64,000 nucleotides of DNA from Azorinus chamasolen (taxonomy: Eukaryota; Mollusca; Bivalvia; Cardiida; Solecurtidae). The DNA lies in the NCBI GenBank assembly GCA_963576725.1, contig OY755246.1, forward strand, positions 78,783,540-78,847,539, given 5' to 3'. The translations under genes and the position numbers were made by a program. The notes below the pieces were generated by a model. It was not told the origin of the DNA. It did not search any database and was given only the letters and a program-made list of their open reading frames with translations. This document shows positions 52,757-62,593 of the stretch, piece by piece; position 1 is the stretch's first letter, and every line of letters begins with the position of its first letter.

Positions 52757-53590
52757 AACCCTTTCACTCCTAGGCTATTTTTAGACACAAACTTTTTTAA
52801 TTAATCTTCAGAAAAGGAGCAATAACTAGAGGAAGGAGAGTTTTAGAATTGTGTAGTATTGAAACCATTGTGATAAATAGAGCATTTGCTATTTTTATAG
52901 AGGCACAAAAATGCGTCACTAGGGGGTAATGTGTTAACCCATTCACTCATAGGCTATTTATGTGTCACCTGCCAAGAGGCGGTGTGTCCCATTGGGATCT
53001 CTTTTCCGTTGTCTGTCTGCCCATCTGTCTGTCTGTCTGTCACACTTTCTTTTTTTATGCCCCCCAGATCGGGGGGGGGGGGGGGTGTTATTGTTTTTGC
53101 CCTGTTTGTTTGTCACCAACTTTAACATTGGTCATAACATTTTAGCCGGTACAGATAGATACTTGATATTTGGTATGCAAATGTATCTCATAAAGCCGCA
53201 CATTTTGAGGGGTGATATGTCAAGGTCATCCTTCAAGGTCAGATGTCAAATATATAGGTCAAATCACCAACCTTAATAACATTGGCCATAACTTTTGAAC
53301 CAGGAGAGATATAGACTTGATAATTGGCATACATGTGTATCTCATGAAGCTGCACAGTTTGAGGGGCAACATGTCAAGGTCATCATTCAGTGCCAAAGGT
53401 CATATCGGGAAGGGGGTGGGGGGGGGGGGCATAGTGTTTTCATTCTAACAATACTCCCAGCAGGTGACACATGTGTTCCTTTGAACACTTTTGTTTAAAT
53501 CTTTTGAAAAGGAGCATTTACTCTAGCAAAAAGGAAATTTTACAATTGCGTAGTTTTGAAACCATTGCTATCCTATGAGTGAAATGCTCT
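52757..53590 (-). mobile_element. Two F2 MITEs, the second split by a pearl-like element
   Basis: First F2 52757-52936 (TTAACCCTTTCACTCCTAGG, hairpin half deleted). The second starts CCCATTCACTCATAGGCTAT at 52938, is interrupted at 52961 and resumes at 53498 with TCTTTTGAAAAGGAGCATTT. Confidence 0.75.
52961..53497. mobile_element. Pearl-like element inserted in F2
   Basis: GTGTCACCTGCCAAGAGGCG at left, CAGCAGGTGACACATGTG and ACTTTTGTTTAAAT at right. Inside are CTGTCTGTCTGTCTGTC and G runs (53071-53086, 53413-53430). It includes TTAACATTGGTCATAACATT. No obvious target duplication, as expected of Helitron-type insertion (inference). Confidence 0.68.
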
Positions 53591-53779
53591 AATAGTATGC
53601 TCTGTAAAGTTTCCTCAATAGAAAATGTCTCCTAATGCAAATTTTGGTTCTTGAAACCGATTTGTTGCCGTCCTGATGAGACATGGACTTTATTAGAGCT
53701 TCTAGCAGTATACATGTCAGTATATCCCCCACTGTACAGAAACCAACCTTTAGCCTTTTGAATGTGGGACATGAGTTCA

Positions 53780-54194
53780 CAGGCATTTGCAAACAGTGTA
53801 GAATCAGATAAGAGGGCTCGTAGAGGAGCTGTCTGATCAGGGTCCACACTCATTCAAATCATGTAACAACTTCACACTGAGTGGACTCCTTTGTTACACA
53901 CAGATGGGCTTTTCTGCTCTGATAGTTCAGTGTTGAAAGGGTTTACCCTTTACTCCATAAATCCACCTTTCTGCACCTTTGAAAACAGTAGACCCAGATT
54001 AGATGGCTCTTGTAGGAGCCGTTGGATCAGGATCTGCCCAGTTTCCTCATGAAATAATGTAGATACGATTCTACAGTTTCTACTACGGCCAAAAATGCTC
54101 TTGTCCACATGTCAGTATAAAAATCTAATCTATATTCAATTATTTTCTTGATTTCATTATTTCTTACTTGAATATTCATGGAGTAAATGGTAAA
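53780..54194 (+). mobile_element. F10 hairpin and F1 MITE upstream of exon w14
   Basis: GGCATTTGCAAACAGTGTAG hairpin at 53780-53860. The F1 at 53944-54194 begins ACCCTTTACTCCATAAATCC with centre GATGGCTCTTGTAGGAGCCG and ends TATTCATGGAGTAAATGG, about 79 bp before the exon. Confidence 0.72.
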
Positions 54195-54273
54195 TATTTT
54201 AAAATGAAGCAGTAAAGAGTTTTTGTCTACAACAATTTTCATCGCTATATAAGATTGGTATGTTGTTTTCCAG

Positions 54274-54388
54274 CTTTGTGGGGTACAGGCAGATGTGACG
54301 GGAAACCGTACTGCACAGCGAGAGTGGTGTGACCAGCTGCTGGCTGCCACTGACCAGTACCTATCCTCTGTTATACTGGATGTCAATG
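54274..54388 (+). CDS. NCAPD3: NCAPD3 exon w14
   Basis: Acceptor TATGTTGTTTTCCAG, donor CAATG|GTAATA, 115 bases. It encodes LCGVQADVTGNRTAQREWCD then QLLAATDQYLSSVILDVN, aligned with human [40 protein letters not shown]. Confidence 0.95.
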
Positions 54389-54579
54389 GTAATATATGAA
54401 CTTACTGGAAGAGGGTGGGAAGGCTCGAGTTCAAGCTGCAAATCCAAGGTCCTAGGATATAAAACTTCTGAGTCTGAGATCATTTTCATGTTTCCGATTT
54501 CACATGCTTTAGAATGATCTCATACTCAAGGAAAAGGTTTTATAATCAAATCTGTCTCCAGTTCAGAGCATTTTATTAT

Positions 54580-54900
54580 CAAGTCCCCCCCCCCCCCCCC
54601 CCCCAGCCCCCAGTGACCCAAAGATTAGCATGTGTGCGTTTGTGTGTACAGGGGAGTGGGTTGTGTGTACAGGGGAGTGGGTGTTACCTGTGTCCTTTAG
54701 TCAGTGTCGATTCTAGAGGGATGGGGATATTCTCCCCGCTTTTTTTAACACCCCCACCGCTTCCCATGGATAAGTGGGCGGGTTTTCTATATAGATAAAA
54801 AAGAAAGGGGCAAACTCGCTTAATTCGGTGCGATATAAGAATTTTAGTCATAATTCCCCCATCATTTTCTAATCCTAGAATAGACACTGGGCCATTAATG
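54580..54900. repeat. C run, short duplication and possible CAGTGTCG-ended fold-back
   Basis: C run at 54585-54604; GTGTGTACAGGGGAGTGGG twice (54641, 54663). CAGTGTCGATTCTAGAGGG (54701) faces CTAGAATAGACACTG (about 54876-54890). CAGTG ends could indicate a hAT-type MITE, but I found no matching 8-bp flanks. Confidence 0.4.
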
Positions 54901-54974
54901 CATTTACATTTATGATACATTTTGAAGGATGCATCTTATATGATTTCAGAGCAACAGATAAATGTGCATACTCC

Positions 54975-55110
54975 GATACTAGAATAATCATTTCTCCACC
55001 AAACCCTATGTTGTGACCACTCTTTAGAATAGTCTCTCTGAGATTTTATAGAGTGGTCACAATATAGGGTTTAGTGCAGATATAACCTAATTATTCTTGA
55101 AAATGTTTTA
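54975..55110. repeat. F9 fold-back
   Basis: TTTCTCCACCAAACCCTATG, TTGTGACCACTCTTTAGAAT, then AGAGTGGTCACAATATAGGG. Confidence 0.68.
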
Positions 55111-55123
55111 GTTTGCACATCTT

Positions 55124-55300
55124 GGTCCATGCTTATAAAACTTTTAGTTGAGTCTGAGAATGTTCTCAAGCATTTGATTGGTCAGATTTGAGCCTTTGGC
55201 TCAAATCTGACCAATCAAAAGCTTGAGAACTCAAATCTGACCAATCAAAAGCCTGAGAACGAAACTCAGACTCAACTAAAAGCTTTATAAGCATGGACCC
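55124..55300. mobile_element. F3 fold-back element upstream of exon w15
   Basis: GGTCCATGCTTATAAAAC to AAGCATGGACCC, with duplicated inner CTCAAATCTGACCAATCAAA. Ends 53 bp before the exon. Confidence 0.85.
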
Positions 55301-55353
55301 TTACCTTTGAGAACTGTTCATTAGGGAAAGTGTAAGTATCCCATTTCTTGCAG

Positions 55354-55575
55354 ATACTCCCAAGAATGAGAATCTGGTCATCTGCCACCTATTTACACTG
55401 GGAGAGGTATCTCAACTCTGTCCTGGCAAGGTGCCAAAACGAGCCCGTCTGCTTGTCATGAGTATCATAGCAACCCCATGCATAACGACCATGCCTGGCA
55501 ACCAATCAAAGACTTCTGAACAAAATGGCAACCAATCAGGAGAGACAGAAAACTTGTCCGTTGACAAAGCTGCAG
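55354..55575 (+). CDS. NCAPD3: NCAPD3 exon w15
   Basis: Acceptor TATCCCATTTCTTGCAG, donor GCTGCAG|GTAATA, 222 bases. It encodes TPKNENLVICHLFTLGEVSQ then LCPGKVPKRARLLVMSIIAT, matching human [37 protein letters not shown]. The rest (TMPGNQSKTSEQNGNQSGET) is a polar, low-complexity linker at the same place as the human serine-rich insert. Confidence 0.97.
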
Positions 55576-56134
55576 GTAATAAACAATTCAATAGAATTTT
55601 TAGAACCCATTTTGGCTCTATCAGTCATGTATTACTATTTCATCTGTTTGTGTGCAAAGCGTGTCAGTTGTTTACACAGAATCATCTCGGGAATTCACCC
55701 TTTGTAGACAACGGAAATCCTAAATCATGTGTGAAAAACATTATTCTAGCTGGTTCCTCATATGTGCCCTACTGGTACATGTAAGCAAACAGATTATGCG
55801 GGAAACCAGTTGTGTCAAAAGATGGCGACGTTGTTTGCAAGTTTAGCTGTGGGTGATTTTGATTTCTTCTTGTGGAACGTTTGTTGCTAAAACCAGGGAA
55901 CTGATACCTAAGAAATTTTGACAAAGAGATTAAAGAATATTAAACAAGGCATTTAATGTATTTTGCTTGCGATTATCTCAGGCATTTTTGGTCAGATCGG
56001 ACTTTGGTGGTTCACTGTAAAAAATAAATTTAACTTTAAGATTTGCGATACGGTCGAGTCTGCATTCTTTTGAAGAAAACTGTTTCAAATAATGCATATT
56101 ATATTGTTCGGTGGAGTTTTAAGTACATCGTTTA
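55576..56134. other. Unassigned intronic stretch
   Basis: No repeat end, hairpin or exon recognised. Confidence 0.4.
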
Positions 56135-56325
56135 TTAACCCATTATGTCATCGGCTATTTTTAGACCCAACCACTTTGAATGAATCAACCCAAAAGGAGC
56201 ATTTACTAGAGAAAAGTAAAATTTTAGAAATTCGTATAGGAGCAAATGCGCTATTTATCACAATGGTTTCAAGAAGTGTTTTTTACAGAGGCATAGAAAG
56301 GTGTATTTATGTAGGAAAGGGTTAA
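56135..56325 (-). mobile_element. F2 MITE with one hairpin arm deleted
   Basis: TTAA at both ends, CATCGGCTATTTTTAGACCC, then CGTATAGGAGCAAATGCGCT without the partner arm; right end GTAGGAAAGGGTTAA. Confidence 0.8.
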
Positions 56326-56707
56326 ACTTGGCAATAGCTCATTCCAGCTGCATACTATTACTTGAGATGTGTTTGTCCCGACAGACTATGTTAACGTACA
56401 GCATGTATTCGACCCCTCTCAGATTCCACCCTAACCCTTTTCTCCATTAATACTCTGTCTGCAACGGTGTAGAAAGGCACATTTATTGAGTAATTGGTTA
56501 AATTGCTATTACACTGTAATCCTCGATGGGATGGAACTCTGAAGCACATGCATAGAGCAACAAGTAGAGGCACACATGATAAGGACCGTAACTTTTACAT
56601 TACTATGAGTTATTCTGTTTTTGTGTCACATGCTTTTGCTTATAGGTCACTTTTCTGTCATCCATCTGTAATGCTGTTTTGGTCACACACCTTATGACAT
56701 TTATTCT

Positions 56708-58034
56708 TTAACCCTTACTGCATAAAAACACCTTTCTATGCCTTTGCAGACAGTGGAGCAAGATCTGAAAACTCTTGTAAAAGCTTTTTCGTGGCTTTGC
56801 AAATGGAGCATGCCCATATCAGATAGTTCCTACAGGAGCCATCTGATCAGGATCTACTCTGTTTGCTTATGAATCATAATAGATCTGACTACAGTTTCTA
56901 TCAATACCAAAACTTTATATATACAGTAAAACCCCGATCTCTCGAACACCTTGGGGACCAGAAATTTTAGTTCGAATTAAGGGTGGTTCGAAAGATCCGA
57001 GTCTTATATTCGTTTGGTAGCAAATGGGACAGAAATTGTTCGAACATGAGTTTGAGAATAAATTATTTTCATGTCGAAAATAAATGAAAACAAACTTCTA
57101 TAACAAAATTCAGTGATTTTGCTGCCTTTGCAATACAATGAAAATACTAATGCAACCCATAATTCTATGAAAACATCGTCCCATAATGCATTGTTCCAAA
57201 TTTTGTGATTCTACCATGAACGTATCTATGCTATGTACATATCTCGCCATTTTGGTCTGGTTAAAAAACGGGACTAAACGACCTATCATCATCGTCTCGG
57301 TTTATTTACACAACGGTCTACAGCCAATTTAAATATCTACGAAAACACACAAAATTGGTTAAATTACGTTATTTAAACGGTTGCAACAGACCAGTCTTGG
57401 GGAAAACTATTCCTTTTGTTTTCGTATGTGGATTCGCATATAGGGCCATAATTTATCTCAATTGTTTAACATTCACGGATAAAAACAGAGGAGAACAAAT
57501 ATATTCGTTCAACTGTTATTTCTGCCATTGTGAATGGTGAAGTTTGAAGATTTCGATTGTGTTATGAAACAGTCAATGTTAGCTCAAAACAACCTTCACA
57601 AACACACACATTTGCATTCTAACACCTTGATAAAACATCACATATTCACCCATTGTCTACCAATCACGTAATTATCGGCGATCTGAAATAGTCACCTTAG
57701 AGGTGTGAATCTTCGGTTCGACGCACATCCATACATATAAGACAACGGTTCGACTTATCAAAGGTATTTTGCACTGTTTTATTAATCAGCGGACCGGGAG
57801 ATGAGTTCGAGAGTTCGAGTTTCGCATGGTCGAATTATCCGAGGTCGAGCATATAGAATTTAAGAAGGAAGGAATTGGGACCGCAGAATTAGTTCGAATT
57901 AAGGGTAGTGAACGAGTTTTCCGGGGTTCGAGAGTTCGGGGTTTTACTGTATTCCAGTATAAAAATTCAGTTTATTAATATTCACGATGTCATAATTTCT
58001 TCAATACATGAATATTTAACAGGAAAAAGGTTAA
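56708..58034 (+). mobile_element. F1 MITE split by a pogo-like element
   Basis: F1 left half TTTAACCCTTACTGCATAAA to ATCAATACCAAAACTTTATA, then the pogo-like insertion. The right half starts TTCCAGTATAAAAATTCAGT and ends AACAGGAAAAAGGTTAA. Confidence 0.82.
56922..57951. mobile_element. Pogo-like non-autonomous element, about 1.03 kb
   Basis: TA at both borders. CAGTAAAACCCCGATCTCTC at the left mirrors GAGTTCGGGGTTTTACTG at the right. Subterminal TTCGAATTAAGGGT occurs at 56972 and 57893. No transposase frame, so mobilised in trans if at all. Confidence 0.85.
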
Positions 58035-58158
58035 CATATTTACAAGAGTTAAATCAATTAATAATCACAATGGGCGGAGTCTTGCATGATGAATAGTCAT
58101 CATGTAAAGAGCTAATCCAATATTTATTGATAACAGTAGAAACTGGTTTTATTTATAG

Positions 58159-58314
58159 ATCAGTTTACAGACAGCCAAACATCGCAAGGATCGAAGGATT
58201 CCCAGCCACTGCAGTCGTCTCAGGGGTCCTCACAGGGCTTGTCCCAGCCCTTGTCTCAGTTCCGGGGCTCATCTATGTCCAGCAGAGTGCGCTCCTATGC
58301 TTTCATAACACTTG
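58159..58314 (+). CDS. NCAPD3: NCAPD3 exon w16
   Basis: Acceptor GGTTTTATTTATAG, donor CACTTG|GTATGT, 156 bases. In the phase set by w15 it reads DQFTDSQTSQGSKDSQPLQS, then SQGSSQGLSQPLSQFRGSS and SRVRSYAFITL. The Gln/Ser-rich linker and the end match human [20 protein letters not shown]...VIRAHAIITL. Another frame is open over this exon but is not the one that joins w15 and w17. Confidence 0.95.
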
Positions 58315-58428
58315 GTATGTGTTACTTCCGTCTTTTGCATTATTAAAGAATTAGGACACCTAGTCTCCTCTTTCTATCAGTTTGGAAAGCTGGATAAGTT
58401 ACATGAATATTCATCAGGTGAGGGTTTA

Positions 58429-60395
58429 ACCCTTTCCTTTAATTTTTTATACGCCCACCTAATAAAGGTGGTCGTATATTGTCGTGGCCCTGTCCGTCCG
58501 TCCGTCCGTTCGTTCGTTCGTTCGTTTGTTTGTTCGTTCGTTCGTTCGTCCGTCAACATTTTGTTTGTCCGCTGTTTTATGGGAAAACTATTTGACAGAT
58601 ATTAATGAAACTTCACACAAATGGTTAATGCATCAAGATCTGAAGCTGACTTGATTCTGAGGTTCATTTGATTTTTCATTTCAGAGTTAAGGCCCTTGTC
58701 CGAAAAAATATGCAAATAGTTTGTCCGCTGTTTTCTGAGAAAACTATTTAAGAGATATTAATGAAACTTCACACAAATGTTTAATGCATCAAGATCTGAA
58801 GCTGAGTCGATTCTGAGGTTCATTTGATTTGTCGTTTCGGAGTTACGGCCCTTTTACTTAAAAAATAGTGCAAATACATGCAAATAGTTTGTCCGCTGTT
58901 TTCTGGGAAAACTATTTGACAGATATTAATGAAACTTCACATAAATGTTTAATGCATCAAGATCTGAAGCTGAGTTGATTCTGAGGTTCATTTGAGTTTT
59001 CATTTCAGAGTTATGGCCCTTGTCCTTAAAAAATATGCAAATAGCTTGTCCGCTGTTTTCTGGAAAAACTATTTAAGAGATATTAATGAAACTTCACACA
59101 AATGTTTAATGCATCAAGATCTGAAGCTGAGTCAATTCTAAGGTTCATTTGATTTGTCGTTTCGGAGTTATGGCCTTTGTATTTAAAAAATAATGCAAAT
59201 AGTTTGTCTGCCGTTTTCTGAGAAAACTATTTGAGAGATATTAATGAAACTTCACACAAATGTTAAATGCATCAAGATCTGAAACTGAATTGATTCTGAG
59301 GATCATTTGATTTTTCTTTTCAGAGTTATGGCCCTTGTCCTTAAAAAAATAATGCAAATACATGCAAATAGTTTGTCCGCTGTTTTCTGGGAAAACTATT
59401 TGAGAGATATTAATGAAACTTCACAAAAATGCTTAATGCATCAAGATCTGATGCTGAGTCGATTTTGAGGTTTATTTGATTTGTCATTTCGGAGTTATGG
59501 CCCTTTTACTTAAAAAATAATGCAAATATATGCATATAGTTTGTCCGCTGTTTTCTGGCAAAACTGTCTGACAGATATTAATGAAACTTCATACACATGT
59601 TTAATGCATCAAGACCTGAAGCTAAGTCTATTCTGAGGATCATTTGATTTGTTGTTTCGGAGTTATGGCCCTTGCACTTAAAAACATAATGCAAATCTAT
59701 GCAAATATGAGGATGGCCATAACTTTTTCATTTGAAATGATATTTACTTCAATTTTTTTATATGGTTAAACCTTAATGTGAATTTTCACATATATTGCGG
59801 GGGTTTTGATATGTCATTTTATTCTCAAGTAATGGTCCTTGAACTTTGTGTGTTCGTTGCTTTGTTTGTCAGTCAACTTTTAGTTTGTCTGTTGTTTTCT
59901 TGGAAAACTATTAAAATGATATAAATGAAACGTTTTAAGCAACAAAATTTGAAGCTGAGTTTATTTTGAGGTTCATTCAGTTTGTCTTTACAGAGTTATG
60001 GCCGTTGCACTTTACAAAAATCTGCAAAAATGAGGATTAGCTGTAACTTTTTTATTCACTTCATTTTTTTTAAAAATAGTATCACCTTAATATGGAAATC
60101 AAGATCTGAAGCACAGATTTGAAAATGTCAACACTTATAAGGCATGTTGAATCAGAGAAAGTTTGCAAGTGGGCGTATTATGTACCGTATGCGGTACTCT
60201 TGTTTTTATTTTCACGCCTTTGCAAACAGAGAAGACCCAGATCAGACGGCTCCTATAGGAGCCGTCTGATCAGGGTCTGCTCTGATTGCTTATGACATTA
60301 TATAGATCTGCAAAAAAATCCAAAAAAAATTTACATTATGAGAATTCAGATCATGAATATTCATTATATTTCTTAAATAATCGTCAGGGGAAAGT
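58429..60395 (+). mobile_element. F1 MITE split by a pearl-like element
   Basis: F1 left tip TTTAACCCTTTCCTTTAATT. It is interrupted at 58449 and resumes at about 60207 with CACGCCTTTGCAAACAGAGA, hairpin GACGGCTCCTATAGGAGCCG, then ATCATGAATATTCATTATAT. Confidence 0.8.
58449..60206. mobile_element. Pearl-like element, about 8 core units
   Basis: Starts TATACGCCCACCTAATAAAG with fold-back GGTGGTCGTATA, then CCGTCCGTCCGTTCGTTCG. Core units of about 165 bp share ATTAATGAAACTTCACACAA, AATGCATCAAGATCTGAAGC and GAGTTATGGCCCTTG. It ends GTGGGCGTATTATGTACCGT and ACTCTTGTTTTTAT. Confidence 0.8.
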
Positions 60396-60416
60396 CTATA
60401 GTTGGAAAATAAGACA

Positions 60417-61292
60417 TGTTTTCAGATTACAAGACTGTCTGCGGCAACCATTGGGGGATCTCATTACTTTGCAATGCAGGAAAGGTATTTACTAGAGTAA
60501 TACTGAACAGACTTATAAACCATGTTACAGACAAAATAATACTAGAGTCCCTGTGTGACTTCCGAGCTGGCAGGGGAACAGTGAGTATGGTTGATTGGCT
60601 TCTATCATGATAGAAGGTACTATAAATTTGGCAGTTGAGAAGTTCTGCTACCTTGGCGATACCATTAGCGGCAATGGCTCCATAGATGCGGAGATTACAA
60701 TTGCATATTGGGAAAGCCAGCTCTGCATTTGATAGGCTAAGCAAATGGCTATGGAAGGATCACGGCATCAAGCTTTGCACAAAGATAGCTGTCTACAGAG
60801 CTGTTGTACTCTCCACTCTACTGTACTGCTGTGACACATGGACCATGTATTGTCGCCACATTCTGCAACTCGAACATTTCCATCAAAGATGCATGAGACA
60901 AATCTGCAACATCAAGGGGCAAGACAAGGTCACAAATCTAAAAGTCCTGTAGAAATGCAGGATGTCAAGCATTGAGCATTTTCTCATTCAGAGTCAGATT
61001 CGTTGGACAGGCCATGTTGTTAAAGTACATATTATGGACGACTGCAGGATCCAAAAAATGCTACTGTATGGTCAACTTCAGGAAGGACATCTTGACATTG
61101 GATGTCCCTGTAAATGATAATGAGATTGTCTTAAAAGCAACCTGACCTTCTGTGGTATAGCTACTTCTTCATGGGAAGCTCTGGCCCTGGATAGGTCCCT
61201 TTGGAGACAGTTTGTGGCAAGGGAATCAAGACCTCTGAGGCCAACAGAATGTCTTAAATCAAGGTGAAAAGAGCAGCGAAAGAAAGGCACCA
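60417..61292 (+). pseudogene. LINE reverse-transcriptase remnant
   Basis: Frames broken by stops encode GISLLCNAGKVFTRVILNRL then INHVTDKIILESLCDFRAGR (RT palm-region motifs of non-LTR elements). A second piece follows: FDRLSKWLWKDHGIKLCTKI, VYRAVVLSTLLYCCDTWT and FHQRCMRQICNIKG, typical of the C-terminal part after the RT. Then come IRWTGHVVKV and SWEALALDRSLWRQFV. The catalytic centre between the two pieces is deleted. A dead 5'-truncated copy inside an NCAPD3 intron. Confidence 0.85.
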
Positions 61293-61498
61293 CACAGGAT
61301 GGTGTATTCCATTGCAGCATATGTGGGAGAAGGTGTGCATAGCGAATCCACTCCCACCTGAGGAAGCATACTAGCTAACTGTTTGCACAATGCATACTCA
61401 TCCGTTGAAGGAACAAGAGAGTCTATCATTATTCTATCCTAGAGAAACCTTTTGATTAGGGTCTGCACAGTTTGTCATTCAAAATCTTCAGTAAGTTT

Positions 61499-61636
61499 AA
61501 TCCTTTCATACTGAGTGGACTGTATAGTTAAACACTGATTGGCTATGCCAAGTTGAAAATTCAGCGTTGAAAGGGTTAATGGCCACGATGTCTTTATTTC
61601 TTACATGAATATTCATGAAGTAATGGTTTAACCCTT
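61499..61636. mobile_element. MITE fragments before the truncated F8
   Basis: TTAATCCTTTCATACTGAGT to AGCGTTGAAAGGGTTAA (61498-61580), then an F1 right tip with ATGAATATTCATGAAGTAAT. Confidence 0.55.
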
Positions 61637-61812
61637 ACAACGCTGAATTTTCAAATGGAATATTCCAAAATTCAAATAGGTCAAGCTTATGGTGAATATT
61701 TAGGGATGTTTTTTAAAGAAAAATGTAAGATGACAAACAGTGCAGACCTCAGGCCTGATGAGAGGGCTCCCCTAATCTGGGTCTACACTGTCTGCAAAGG
61801 ACATTAGTGACG
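61628..61812 (+). mobile_element. F8 MITE, truncated at the w17 acceptor repeats
   Basis: AACCCTTACAACGCTGAATT, GGTCAAGCTTATGGTGAATA, a shortened hairpin, GCAAAGGACATTAGTGACG. It runs straight into the first copy of the acceptor repeat, with no right TTAA end. Confidence 0.68.
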
Positions 61813-62010
61813 ATTTGCAGGTAAGCTGTGGTTTGAATTATTGTATTGATTTGCAGGGAAGCTGTGGTTTAAATTATTTTATTAATTTGCAGGGAAGCTG
61901 TGGTTTAAATTATTTTATTGATTTGCAGGGAAGCTGTGGTTTAAATTATTTTATTGATTTGCAGGGAAGCTGTGGTTTGAATTATTTTATCGATTTGCAG
62001 GGAAGCTGTG
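61809..62010. repeat. 36-bp tandem repeat of the w17 acceptor junction
   Basis: Six copies of TTTGCAGGGAAGCTGTG (first copy GTAAG instead of GGAAG). Each junction AG ends at 61820, 61856, 61892, 61928, 61964 and 62000, exactly 36 bp apart. The unit includes the intron end plus the first ten bases of the exon. The last AG is the acceptor that keeps frame. The previous one (61964) would add 12 codons without a stop; the earlier four run into a stop in frame. Confidence 0.95.
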
Positions 62011-62130
62011 TCTACAGAATGAAGCTCTGGCCAAGAAGTGTGTGGCAGCGTTAGCCCGCGAGTTGGAGACGGCGACAGACCCTGTCATAAGAAACAATGT
62101 GATGATCATTATGTGCGATCTCTGTGTCAG
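62001..62130 (+). CDS. NCAPD3: NCAPD3 exon w17 (Cnd1 domain)
   Basis: Acceptor ATCGATTTGCAG, donor GTCAG|GTTAGA, 130 bases. With one base from w16 it reads [20 protein letters not shown], then [20 protein letters not shown] and LCVR, near-identical in pattern to human [44 protein letters not shown]. This is the start of the condensin Cnd1-type HEAT domain, the strongest anchor for the gene identity. Its start is chosen from six identical-looking acceptors by frame. Confidence 0.97.
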
Positions 62131-62269
62131 GTTAGACAACACAAAAACAGTTGCTTCCCCTTATCCCCCTCAGATTTTTTTTTTTGTCTTCTACAATTTT
62201 GAAAGTACATACATTTAAATGATGATTCTTCCAGTTACATTGTATTTGAAAAAATAATGAGGATCAAAC

Positions 62270-62425
62270 AGTTTGTATTCTGGGGAAACATAGACTTAAC
62301 AAATTCCATTAGCAAACAGAGCAGACCCTGATCAGATGCTCTAATAGGAGCTGTCTGATCTGGGTCTACTCTGTTTTCATATTGTTGAAAAGGTATTTAC
62401 AAATGTATATGTGGGAAAGGGTTCA
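62270..62425 (-). mobile_element. F1b MITE, 5' part decayed
   Basis: TTAGCAAACAGAGCAGACCC, hairpin with one shortened arm, GGGTCTACTCTGTTTTCA, end GTGGGAAAGGGTTCAG. A pearl-like tail (CTTTGCGGGGCTCTTGTTG) lies at about 62495. Confidence 0.68.
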
Positions 62426-62593
62426 GAAATATTGAATTCAAATGATAGTAAATCTTTCCCAGTAGTACACCTTTCTTCAGGTGTATATTGCTCCGCTTTG
62501 CGGGGCTCTTGTTGGTATTTGTGTTAACTGGAGTTTCAAATCTTTAATAAGCAAGCAGAGCAAACCCTGATAAGACGTGTCCTATAACAAATA

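Noticed and set aside
61815..62054. 79-codon frame with repeated [12 protein letters not shown] units
   Set aside because: It is the 36-bp acceptor repeat read in a frame different from exon w17; the NCAPD3 frame is fixed by w16 and w18.
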